A DNA stretch of 64,000 bases, taken from the NCBI GenBank assembly GCA_002633005.1, contig NMRA01000059.1, positions 423,883 through 487,882 of the forward strand. The letters are read 5' to 3'. The stretch's first letter is position 1; each line of letters starts with the position of its first letter. The notes under the pieces were generated by a model. That model was given only the letters and a program-made list of their open reading frames with translations. It was not told the DNA's origin and made no database searches. Below are positions 1-12,300 of the stretch, in pieces. The translations under genes and the position numbers were made by a program. Source of the DNA: Phoronis australis (lineage: Eukaryota > Phoronida > Phoronidae).

Positions 1-3000
1 TCTAATTGGTTTGTGCCCCCTCCCAATTTCGTCTTGTGTACAAATGATCCAGAAAGTTTCACACAATACGGTCAAAGATTTTGTAATTACTACACACGCC
101 AAATTGTGACCTTGCAAGGGGTTAAGTTGATATAAACACAGATGTCAACAAGAGCAAAGAGAAGCGTTGAAATGCGCCCACGATAGCACTGCAAAAGGTG
201 TGCTTCAATGAGTATTTTTAGTTTATAAGAATGTCCATTAGATGCCGCAGCGGAGACTGGGGGTGAGGCGGAGAGGGGGGAGCTGGACGGAGAGGTATCA
301 CCATTTGTACTTTTGTATACATGTTACGATTTGAGTTCTAATAAAGATTAAACTTGAACGAATGGCTCGTGTATAGTTTTGATGGCTGTCTCAAATGTTC
401 AGGTGGTGCTGTAATCTGGAAAGTTTAATTAACTAAACTAATTAAGCTTCTCTGATGATCAAAATCTACCACTGTTTTGGTACTTCAAGTTTAAAAATAA
501 AATAAAAAGATATCAACCCGTTCCCGGTAAAAAAACAGGTAGACAGGAGTATTAAAACCAGCATGAAACATATTGTTCCTTTGGGAAATGGTCCTCGGTC
601 AAGATAAACACATCAAATTAACTTGTTAGTCATTTTGTAATATTTAAAATGTAGCAAGTTAAAACTACTCTCCACAGCTAGGTGCAGGCTATATCTCAGT
701 GCAAATGCCAGAGAAAACCAATTTGGGTGTAATAACAACCATAATTGTTGAAACAGTGGAAGCTATTACCTTTCCATTTAATTAGCTCAGATCTACATCA
801 ACACCAAGGGCGAGCTGAATAGGCATCATAAAAAGTGTCTGGCGCTGAGGGAATCTGAGCGGTGACCAGCGTAAGCGAGAAATTCTCCACACGAATTTCA
901 TTACATTCGTTGTCGCCGCATCCGACATCCAGGTTCCTGCAGTTTGTGTTGGGTTTGATTTAACTCGAATTTAAGTAGTGTCAAGGTATTTTTGTCAAAC
1001 ACCTTGACACTCTTGTTGACCCGGTCTTTGACAATTAACCCACCATCACCAACTGCTTGCCTCTAACACCCTTGTCTTTTTTCAGCTTCCCGAGACCTTG
1101 CGCAGGCCTAAACCCCCGCTCTACAGCCGATTGAGGGCGAGGCTAGGGTGGACAGTGGGTATCTCACATCGTTCACAGTTTATTTGTCAAGCTTCGTCTC
1201 AGTTTTTGAACCGAACAATAGTCAATACGCCTTTTGATGACGACGAATTTTGTCCATATGTTGCCTGTTTTTAACTTCCTCTAAAGTGACCACTCGGTGG
1301 TCATTTGTGTGAAGACAACGAGCGTGTAAACATTCATCTGCAAAAATTTTTCCGGTACTGAATACAAATGAATACAGCGGCATCGGGTTTTTGGATGTCG
1401 CAACAGAAACCGTCCTTTTCCCGCAAAATTTCACTCCGGCTTATTAGTAACTTCACGCCGCAAATAATTGCTTTACGCACGTAATTTAACGATGTAACGT
1501 TCGCCCATTTTACCAACGAGTCAACTGCTGGTTTAACGCCATCTGCAAAACGAAAGCACGGATGTTATGAAGACGACAAACTGTTACACATGACCAAAAA
1601 TCTTTGACATGACCGACAGGAGACAGTGTTATATCAGTTATCAATGAACTCCACACTCAGGCGCTAACATCAATTAACGCGCGCTGTTTGCTATGAACTC
1701 ACCTACTGTCAAAAAAAATGATTTAAATGCTTAACCATTATGAAATTCGTTTCAATTTGCTCCGTAATATAATCAGAGACGATTTATTGCCTCGGCAAAA
1801 CCAAAAGTTTCATTATTAGTGGACAGTAGGTTTTTACGCCTGTCACCACTTCACTTTCGGCGGGGGATAAAAATACCCTTTCTTCACATTTTCACGGGGT
1901 TTGAACTTAATTAATTTTCACCTGGCCGTGAAAAAATACATCTCATTGTTATTGATAACGTGCAGCTGGATGGATATTCGAAGGAAAGTTGGTGCTTTTC
2001 AACGGTTTGACTAGAATTTAACCTGGTACAGAAGCCTCATGGCAAGTAATATCCGGTATTAAATGTATTCAACTAAAAAGGTTACTAGACACAATTTTAT
2101 ATTCTACCGAATCGCCAGAATCCAACATCGCGGGAATGGATTGAATAAAAAACATCGGATTTTGCAATTTAAAAATTTTGGTCAAAAGTAATAATTTCAG
2201 GAAGTCTATCCTAACAAATAAAATAATACGCCCAAAATACGTTTTTCGGCCTTCTTTGAAGTTCATGCAGATCCATCTATCGTCGTTTTGGTTTGTGTCG
2301 TTTTTTAATACTTAAGACTGGCACATTATAAAAGATTTAATCACCCTAACTTGACTCGGTTGTTTTAGTTTTCATAAAAATCGACCCAAGAGATTCAAAG
2401 TAATTTCAGAGAAACCATACCATGCCACTGCAGAAGCGTCGTCTTATTCTTGAATAAAAGTGAAATTCAATTGTTGAGTAAGCCAAAGTATTCGCAATAT
2501 GTATTGCCATATAGCAGGCAATCACACAGAAATTCTGAGCACTGCCAGTTCACCTTGACTACGATAACACAACCCGACCGCAGAGACGGGCCTGTGCCGG
2601 GTTGCATGAAAAAATCCCAAATACTGCTTCAACTAAGTTCCCCATATATTTTGCCCGGCTTTCTGTGTATTTGTTTAATCACAGATGTAAACTTTTTCTA
2701 TCATATCATCTTCATTATGACCTCCTCCTCGACTTAAGACAATTTCTAATAATATAATTAACTGAAAAACTGAGTTCTGAATTCAATGATAAGGACTTAG
2801 TCTTTAAGTTAGGAGTGTTGTATGAAAAGATCCCTAAATAGTTACGATAATATTAACTAAGTAATGAAATTTAAATAGCAGAAGAAAGGACAATCAGTGT
2901 TTTCACAAGTCCACAAATATGCAGTAGATTTATGGAACTTAGTTGAGTCCCTATTTGGGACTGTTTCATGCAATCGGGCACTGGACGTCAAAAACTCGTA

Positions 3001-6000
3001 AAAATACGTTTTTGAATACATCGTGGCTAATCTACTTTTTGGCGATTCTCACATGAGAGTTATTCTCTTTGAATATGGCAAGAACTTGTAGAAAATATCG
3101 TCAGATTCACTATTTTTGAAATACAGACGAAATAAAAAGTTCTCTTAGTCCCTGCACTGATGGCCTGCAGCCCAATGAGTTTTCAAATTTTCAATAATCA
3201 TGAGTTCACTAGTACCCAGTAAACCTCTCCCAAGAGCAGATAATCGCCGTTGTTTTGTTTATATTTACATCAAAGGCCAAAGATCACATTTAATAACTTT
3301 CTCTATGAGGAAATAAATACCATGTCTAGCCAGTGAAAGAGACGCTTTGCCGGCCACCATCATGGTGCCGGGGTCGAGCAGTGGACACATCAATTTCGAA
3401 ATTTGAAACTTAAGGAAAATGCTTCGACATCAACAAAAATTCAAAATCTTTTCGAACATTCAGTAAAAACACCCGATGAACAGTTTGACTTCTGTTTCAA
3501 TGGCAGTGACACATTTCGCATCTCAATACCAGCCCAACTCAGTGACGAAACAGATGTAGGCCTAATATATTGTGTGCGATCGTCGAAGATGGCCTTCGGC
3601 TAAACAGCTCCTCAATCTTTCGTGGCTCTCCTTGTCATTCTAAAATATTTTTTAGTAAACAAATGTTCATTGTATGAGAGTGGCTTAATAAAGTACAACA
3701 ATGTCTCCGAGCTTTATCATGACGGCCTGGCTCACTGTGAGCCAGACACAACCAGTGATAAAAGCGTTACCTATCGGCAGGAATTTTTTCCCGGAAGTTG
3801 GTATCCAAGTGCATACGAAACGGAGTGGTCATTCACGACCCGTGTCTTTCTGCGTTGTTCGTCACCTTAGATTAAAAACAGGTAGGAAACTGAGTGTTTT
3901 AAGTGCAACACACGACCAATGAAAGGTACGCAGACGAATTCCGGCTTACCAAAGAACTATCCATACGTTCCGTTGCCTGGTATTTCTTGATCAGTGCATT
4001 CCGGTTCGAACTGATAGCCTGTGATACCTAACGATCCGACCCGTTAAGTCTTCGTCGGATCAGTTCTTGACTAAGTCGGGATTGGCGCCGGGCGAGTTGC
4101 CATCTAGACGTTTATTATTTTGCGTTCTGTTTCAAAATGAATTATTCTCATCCCAACCAATGCTTGAAATTGAAACAAAGCCCGTCTCATTAGATACAAT
4201 TTGTAATGCCTTGGAGTGCTCGTGTGTGCAAATTTTTGAGAAGCCAGCAATGAATAAACCACTGCGTTACCGGCTTTTGATGCCGGAAACAAAGGTAATT
4301 GACCGGGCACCGAGGCCGTGTGAGCACATGCTAATTCAGTCATTTTGAGTCATTGCTGACAGAAAGCTGTTGTGAACGAATTACTCGATTTTATATGCTA
4401 TGGTCTATTGTTACTATGGTCACATGTTAGGGGAATCTTTATATAGAAATACAAATACATTATTCAAATCATTGTTACTGTACAACTTTTGCCCTGACGG
4501 TCCGTGGAAGGGGCACCCGACTTTGTGGCTCCCGACAAGTAAGTAGATTTTCAGTTTCGTGGCTAATTCACATAAATAATTACGTGCACATTATTTCTTT
4601 GGCTCACTATTATTGTCTTTTCGTGACTGGAGGTTTAGTTTCCAACTCAAGCTGGTTTATGTTCGTGCCAGTCGCGGCGGCCGCGACGGGCCTGATCGGG
4701 TTCCGAGCCACTGGCCGGGATAACGAGTCAGTCTAGCCGCGACTGGCCTGATCGGGTTCCGAGCCACTGGCCGGGATAACAAGCATTTTGTGTGTTTGGA
4801 ACTCAAAAAATCACAAGTATAAACAACATAGATCTAAGTTCTCCTGTCTATATTTCACGGAAGAATACTTCAAATTTATCTCCGAACAGACCCAGAACTT
4901 TGTAGGCCACGATGTGTCCAAATACCAGTAAATCCGTAACAGCGAAATAAAACAACACGTTTTTATAAGAACTTGGTGTAATTTTAAGTGTTTTACACCG
5001 AAGTTTGATGATTTATTGGTGTTAAACGTTGAATTCAAGCGATAAGCTGACACCACTAACCCGTGCTGTGAACTGTTGAACAGACTGCGTGTGAAACCAA
5101 TTACGTCATTAGATAATTTCAACACCTCCGTCTGCCGTCAGGTGTCAGGTAACGCAACCAAACCTGCCGTTATCGAATAGTTAACTTCTACTACTACTAA
5201 ATTGATACAAAATAGGTTGTTTTTTGGGTGGCATTCTCCTTTAACATTATTCACTCAAAGCTGTTTTTCAAAGTACACAGAAGTGAACATTTCCATTCCA
5301 GGCTCATCTATTCATGGATCCACATGGGGTAATAAAAAATTATCTTCTAAGGACCTTAAACCATTTGCTAAGGAGTGTTAAGTTATGCAGCCCAACTGGA
5401 AAGTTGTATTACTGAGCGGGGTTTGCAGAGAACTACTTTCACTGACTTTGCATGTCTCGGCGTTACCATCAAAGTCATTCTGAATCCATAGATGGTAATA
5501 AAACAAGTATTTTCTTAGCCAGGACCATAAACACTTTCTTTCACCGTGTTTTGTTACACAGTCCAACTGGAACAGCTGTATGACTTAGAGGAAGGTTCAC
5601 AAAGAACTACTATCACTGACCTTGCGTCAGTTTCACGAGGCCTATTGTGAGTTATCAAGGACCTTGATTTACAACCATTCCCAAAATTCTAAGCTTAAGT
5701 GAGAACAAGTTAAACCTTTCAAGCCCAAAATAGACCTGTCTAAATGTGTAGTCCTTAAAATTACTCTAGGGAAAGAATCTCACTGTACTTATCTGTATGT
5801 ATTCTTTATTCAGAAGACAATGCATTAAAACTGTCCTTTGTGCTGTGCTGTGCTGCATCGATTTATTACCACCAAAGTCACTCGACATCTCATAGAATGA
5901 TGTTATTTTAAGGAAAACGTGAACACAAAATGTAAAGTCTTTTCGAAATGAAAAATTTCCATGAAAAGATTACACATGACACATGTTTGAGCAAACAATC

Positions 6001-6722
6001 AGATTTTCTAAACATGTAAACAGTTATCAAAAATTAGCTTTAATCATACTGTAATGGAAAATTTTCCGAAATGTGACCAATTAAATGTCATAATTTGTTC
6101 TGGTATAATTGATTATTTTTTCTTGTATCTCTCTCATTGTTTAGTTATTTTTTTGATGTGTCTATCGAAGGTAAATGGCTCACTTTGAATACTTACTATA
6201 TTAAAACGGTAGTGCGTCAGCGACATTGGTTGAAGTATCCCACGCTTTCTGCCAAGATAATAATTTATTTAGTGCAAACTGGAAATTACAGATCCTATTA
6301 GCCATGATTTATTTTTACACGTAACGACTCGGACTGGCTCTTGCGCAGCCTTGTAGCCAAGGTGAAACCAGTGTGCCGAATGGCAACCTTAACCGTTAAC
6401 ATCTAAATGCCAGCCAGGGTTTGTATTGTGTATAGGTCTACAGTGTGCGTCTGTGTCTTACGGGGATCAATGCAAAAATTGAGCTAGGAGGTCGACCCAT
6501 AGAAGAAGCCTGTAGGGCTGTAGTTCTAAGTGGTGTTTGACGTCACTTACACAAGTCCGTCGGAAGAAATAGTCCTCGTGAATTGTTAAAGAACTTGTTT
6601 TTTTTGCACTAACTAGACTATTTTGTTGACAAAATTTGTTATAGTGTGAGAAAAACAAGATTTGGGAATAGAAAGACAAACACCTTCAATGTTAATTTTT
6701 TTAGTCAGCCTGGTATTTGGGG
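1..6722. other. Intergenic DNA, no gene recognised
   Basis: I see no convincing exon on either strand. Short open frames up to about 100 codons exist but none resembles a known family and none has good splice context. A canonical AATAAA at 340-345 (+) follows a purine-rich stretch and could be the poly(A) signal of a plus-strand gene lying to the left of the window; this is only a possibility. The stretch also holds the GC-rich duplication listed separately at 4681-4780. Confidence 0.5.
4681..4780. repeat. GC-rich tandem duplication, 44-bp core, period 56
   Basis: Two copies of a 44-bp block (4681-4724 and 4737-4780) differ at one base and are separated by 12 bp. Both contain CCGAGCCACTGGCCGGGATA. 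The block is much more GC-rich than its surroundings and contains self-complementary GGCC/CCGG words. Function is unknown; it may be a recent local duplication or part of a larger dispersed repeat. Confidence 0.85.
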
Positions 6723-6874
6723 AGTGCTCTATTCTGTGATAGTGCTCTATTCTGTGATAGTGCTCTATTCTGTGATAGTGCTCTATTCTGTGATAGTGCT
6801 CTATTCTGTGATAGTGCTCTATTCTGTGATAGTGCTCTATTCTGTGATAGTGCTCTATTCTGTGATAGTGCTCT
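6723..6874. repeat. 18-bp minisatellite, about 8.4 perfect copies
   Basis: The unit AGTGCTCTATTCTGTGAT is repeated eight times without a mismatch from 6723 to 6866, followed by a partial copy to 6874. Because the period is a multiple of three, several frames stay open through it on both strands, producing spurious reading frames. Perfect identity implies recent expansion or ongoing slippage. Confidence 0.97.
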
Positions 6875-7183
6875 TGCCACAACCTGTGTGTTAGTCAGTG
6901 AGTAATACGGGCTCAAACTTGGAAATACAGAATGTAGACCTAACTTTTACAAGGGAAGAAACTGTAAATGGTTAGTGACATGGTCTTTATGTTCCAATCC
7001 AATTCTGAGCAGCCTAATGGTATCAACAATTGTTCAGTTAAAGACCATCAACTAATGTGGGCTAGAATAATAACCAGCTTTTGTACCTTTCTGTTTAATG
7101 TATCTTTTGATAATGGTAATAACTGTTAAACAACTGTGTAAAGTTAATAGAGACTGCAACAAGGAGAGTCCATTTCGAATTAC

Positions 7184-7985
7184 NNNNNNNNNNNNNNNNN
7201 NNNNNNNNNNNNNNNNNNNNNNNNNNNNNNNNNNNNNNNNNNNNNNNNNNNNNNNNNNNNNNNNNNNNNNNNNNNNNNNNNNNNNNNNNNNNNNNNNNNN
7301 NNNNNNNNNNNNNNNNNNNNNNNNNNNNNNNNNNNNNNNNNNNNNNNNNNNNNNNNNNNNNNNNNNNNNNNNNNNNNNNNNNNNNNNNNNNNNNNNNNNN
7401 NNNNNNNNNNNNNNNNNNNNNNNNNNNNNNNNNNNNNNNNNNNNNNNNNNNNNNNNNNNNNNNNNNNNNNNNNNNNNNNNNNNNNNNNNNNNNNNNNNNN
7501 NNNNNNNNNNNNNNNNNNNNNNNNNNNNNNNNNNNNNNNNNNNNNNNNNNNNNNNNNNNNNNNNNNNNNNNNNNNNNNNNNNNNNNNNNNNNNNNNNNNN
7601 NNNNNNNNNNNNNNNNNNNNNNNNNNNNNNNNNNNNNNNNNNNNNNNNNNNNNNNNNNNNNNNNNNNNNNNNNNNNNNNNNNNNNNNNNNNNNNNNNNNN
7701 NNNNNNNNNNNNNNNNNNNNNNNNNNNNNNNNNNNNNNNNNNNNNNNNNNNNNNNNNNNNNNNNNNNNNNNNNNNNNNNNNNNNNNNNNNNNNNNNNNNN
7801 NNNNNNNNNNNNNNNNNNNNNNNNNNNNNNNNNNNNNNNNNNNNNNNNNNNNNNNNNNNNNNNNNNNNNNNNNNNNNNNNNNNNNNNNNNNNNNNNNNNN
7901 NNNNNNNNNNNNNNNNNNNNNNNNNNNNNNNNNNNNNNNNNNNNNNNNNNNNNNNNNNNNNNNNNNNNNNNNNNNNNNNNNNNNN
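7184..7985. other. Assembly gap (802 N)
   Basis: A run of 802 undetermined bases. Nothing can be said about its content. It lies upstream of the coiled-coil gene and could hide a 5' exon or promoter of that gene. Confidence 0.99.
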
Positions 7986-9131
7986 CTCTTAGTTCCAGGC
8001 CATAAGACCACGCTTCTTAAAGTTTGGCACCCCTGTTCCTTTAAAGTGCTAACAAGGAAACCACATAATGTGATGTCAATGGAGTTGAACTTTTATGACC
8101 GTTAATGGGCAATAGGTTTTAGTTCTTGGTAACAATCACAAACCAGCTTCTCCTCATAGAAAGACTCGACGGTATGTTACTTTGAGTGTTTGTAGGCCTA
8201 AAAACTTTTAAAAAATGCAATATTTTGCATCCTTGAGGGTAAAATTTGTTAAATATTTGTGCTACAGGGCTTCTTTGAAACTTAGGTTGAATTCCGTTTG
8301 TTAATATTTTGCATATGGTTTAGAATCCTGGCGCACTGTGTGAAGTGAGAACTGGTTCCATGGTGTTGGAAATGATACCCTGTTTACGATTTTGATGTAA
8401 GAATGGTCCTTATTTTTATAAATGTGGTATGAAGACCACATCATACATCAGTCATGGGGTTTAACTATGGGTGGCTAATCTCCATATCTTTGACTAGGTA
8501 TAAATAATGGGTGACAAATATTGGGGCAAGTAGTTTGATATCAATTAAAGTGCAAATTTCAGCAAGCGATATGTTGTCATTGTATCCCAGTGCCTTTTGA
8601 AATGTGTAAAATTGAGTTTGGATTTGTGTATATACTATTCCTCATTTACGAAACGGCTGATTTGATGCATTTTTAAAACGCAAAGTATTTTGCTTTGTTT
8701 GATATGCTACATACGAGACAAACATTTGAAACTTTTGGTACAAATATGACTCACAAGTTTTGAAAGGTATACCTATGGTGTCATTTTCTAGGCCTAGTGA
8801 TACCCCCAATAACCCTGAGGTCCCGCTCCAGGCTAATCCTCCATGTTTGTACAAGATGTTTGTATGTCATATAGGCTATGATACCGTAATAAATAACTGA
8901 TTAGAACAGACACTATGGCATTGGTGATGTGCAAACAGGATGATGGTGGAGAAATTACAAACCAGTGACTGAGCTAATTCAGTGTTAAAAGTTACGTCAC
9001 GCTTATTTGATAGGTTTTGGATTGTTTACAGAACTCAATGTCACGGTGTGCTGAAGTTATTGAGAACCAGCTGTAGAGCGTGTTTTTGTGGGTGCGTGCA
9101 TGTTGAGTTTAATAATGCAGGAATTTTGGGG

Positions 9132-9174
9132 TGACGTTTTGCGAATAGTTATCGATAATACTTTGTGGCGGGAA
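9132..9174 (+). promoter_or_regulatory. Candidate promoter of the coiled-coil gene
   Basis: Within 45 bp there is a CRE half site TGACGT (9132-9137), a DRE-type palindrome TATCGATA (9150-9157) and an E2F-like GGCGGGAA (9167-9174). They lie about 220-260 bp upstream of the start codon at 9397, which is itself just inside an exon preceded by a good acceptor (TTTGCAG ending at 9369). A short non-coding first exon somewhere in this area is therefore expected. The motifs are seen; their use as a promoter is inferred. Confidence 0.35.
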
Positions 9175-9396
9175 CTAGTTTCGAGCAAAATTTCATGTAA
9201 CGAAGTTTCATTTAACGAAGTTTCATTTAATGAATTACTGTTTTATTGAACTAGAAGAATTATTCTACTCATTGCTACAAACTTTCTTTCGATACATATA
9301 AGTGTACTGCCTTTCACCCAAAACTTCCTGTTCCGTAAACTAGTTACCTCAACTTTTTCTGTTTGCAGGTCTGTGCAGTTTACCTGAAATTTAATC

Positions 9397-12300
9397 ATGG
9401 TGGATGGCGACACCGCTAGTCCCGATGTGGTCAACGAATCATCTAAAGAGAATACGAATAGTGATGTGAAAGAGAACTCTATTCACACTTCTGATGGTCA
9501 GCCAGAGGAGTCGGCAAAGACTGCCAACGGGACTGGAGAAACAGCAGAAGAAACTCCTGCTAAGGCGAACCAAGGATCTGATGGAAGTGAAGCTGTGGCA
9601 GATGTTACTGCCAAACCTGATGCAGGGGAGACAATTGTTAATGGAGCGAGCGGGGAGGATGCTGGCGTGAAGAAAGATGATGGTGGTAGTTCAACTGGAG
9701 CTGCGACTCAAGGTAATACTGAATCAAGTGGTACTGTCGGTGATGTTAAAAATGATGGTGAGCCAAGTAGCAATGAAGGTGATGCTAATAGCAAGGCTGA
9801 GCCAAATGGAACTGAAAGTGATGTGAAGACGAGTGCTGAGCCAAGTGGTACTGAAACTGCTGCAAAGAATGATGCTGAGACAAGTGGTCCTGAAAGTGAT
9901 GGAAAAGATAAAGTTGAGCCAAGTGGTGCTACGAGCGATAGTAGGAGTACTGCTGAGCCAAGTGGTACTGAAAGTGAAGTAAAAGATAAGGTTGAGGCAA
10001 GTGGTACTGAAAGCGACGTAAAAGATAAGGTTGAGGCAAGTGGTACTGAGAGTGACGTAAAGAGTAATGCTGAGCCAAGTAGTGCTGAAAGTGATGCGAA
10101 GACAAATGCTGAGTCAAGTGTTACTGAAACTGCTGCAAAGAGTGATGTCGAGCCAAGTGGTACTGAAAGTGATGTAAAGGATAAGGTTGAACCAAGTAAT
10201 GCTGAAAGTGATGTAAAGAGTAGTGCTGAGCCAAGTGGTACTGAGAGCGATGTAAAGAGTAATGCTGAGTCAAGTGTTACCGAAACTGCTGCAAAGAATG
10301 ATGTCGAGCCTAGTGGTACTGAAAGTGATGTAAAGAGTATTGCTGAGCCAAGTAGTGCTGAAAGTGATGCGAAGAGTAATGCTGAGCCAAGTGGTACTGA
10401 AAGTGATGTTAAGAACAACGTTGAGCCAAGTAAACCTGATGTTGATGCAAAGAAAAGCGTCGAGCCAACTGGAGTTGCAACTAATGCTGCTCAAGATAAT
10501 AGCAAGCCAAGTGAATCTGGTGACAATGCTACTGATATTACTGATGCTGGTAATGATGTAAAGAATACTGCTGAGCCAAATGAATCTGTAAACAATGTAA
10601 AAGATAACGTTGAACAAAAGGACACTTCAAGTGCTGCTGCAGACAGTAATGAATCAAGCGGAGCAGTAACTGGTATAACAGAGCCTGAACCGACTGCAGA
10701 AAGTACCTCGCAAGAAAACAAAGTAATTAAAGCAGACGTACCTGTTGGTAGCTCAACCAATGACAGCACAGATGCAGCTGCCAATCAGGAATCATTGCTT
10801 AGTAACAAGCAAGCAGAGAAGGAGGCTTTTCAAAAACTGATTGACGAAACTGTTGCCCTTCAGGCAACTTGCGATCGCCTCAAGGCTGAGTGCAGCGACT
10901 TTCAGACTAAACAGGATGTCCTCACCATTGAATTGGACGCGGAGAAAGAGAAAAGCCAAGTAAGTTATCTTGGAACTTTGATTACGAGACCAACGGTAGT
11001 GGAAGTTCCTTTTGTCTTTACTTTATTTTAATTCTTCACTGCTCAACATCTTGTGTTTGGATAAGTGATTTTATGCTGTAGTTTTAAGAACTTAAGTTCG
11101 ACATAAAAGGATTTTTCAATTCATTTTGTTTGCAAATGAAATATCTCTTTGAAAAATTCCTCTCTCCAGTTCTTAAAATTTTGAGCATTTGGATAGTTTT
11201 TCTCTGGATCCGTGTGCATTACATTCAAGATTCAAAAATCACTTTATTTTTAAATTTCAGAAGAATTTTCCTAATATTGTTTAGTAATCAGTGTCACTTG
11301 GAAGACTATTGATTGAATTTATTGAATACTGGCTCGGGTATAAGAGGTTGAAGTTCAGTGGCTGATTAGAGGCAAATCTGTGTGTCCTGGGGTCTTTTAA
11401 ATGGTTAGTAAGGGGCATTCAAACTTGGGAATTAAGTTAATTTTTGTGGTGTGGGTCTCTGGCTACTGTGATGTGGGTATCTGGCTACTGTGATGTGGGT
11501 CTCTGGCTACTGTGAAGCTTGGCCAACTGAGTCATTCCATATTCACTTTCTTGATTTGGTTGCATTTGAAGCGTGATTGGTCAAAGCCAAGGAAGAATAA
11601 TTAAGTTGAGCAAGTTTGTTAAAGCGATTATAGCAAAAGACATCTATAATTAGTCAACTCCATTCAGTCGATGATGTTCATGTAACATTGGGAATTCTTA
11701 CCTATTAATAAGCTCTAATCTGCATACCAGACCATAGATAAGTCTTCAAAGTTGCCGTTGTATCTGGCTCTAATACCTTTGAATGTCCAAACCTGTATTT
11801 CAATATTTTTTGTAAATTCGATGCTATATTAAGGTTGAAAATTCTTTAATTCAGACCCTTACCAAAGATGTGAAAAGATTGGAACATGAACTACGACTGA
11901 GCAAGGAGAAGCAGACGGATGGTGATCAGCAGACACAGCAGCAGATAAGGGAGACAACTCAAATGTCAGAGACATGGCAGACGAAAAGTGAACAATTGGC
12001 TGAACAGCTTAAGATGAAGGAGGAGAAGGAAAGACTATTGGGTCAACAGGTAAAAATGAAGGATCGCTCCAAAAGAACTTTTGCAGAATCCTTTTACTCT
12101 ACCATGATGACCCGTTTCTTTTGCAGCCAAAATGACGACTTCTGACATTAAGGACTATTAGGGGGAAGTCGTCTGTAAAAACATACAAAGACAGTAAGAC
12201 AAATCACGATTGGTGACGATTGTCAGTAACTGATTTTTGTTTGTGCTTGGCTGTTTTGACGTTGAAGTTACGTCGTTTTGATGTGGGAATGATACCTTGG

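Noticed and set aside
6613-6916. Overlapping long reading frames on both strands with 6-residue repeats
   Set aside because: They are produced by the 18-bp minisatellite, whose period keeps several frames open.
7052-8105. Reading frames of more than 300 codons
   Set aside because: Almost entirely N; the open frame is an artefact of the gap. The same applies to 37837-38889.
9708-10617. Antisense reading frames opposite the coiled-coil gene
   Set aside because: They mirror the 39-bp coding repeat; the plus strand has splice sites, Kozak context and a coherent coiled-coil protein.
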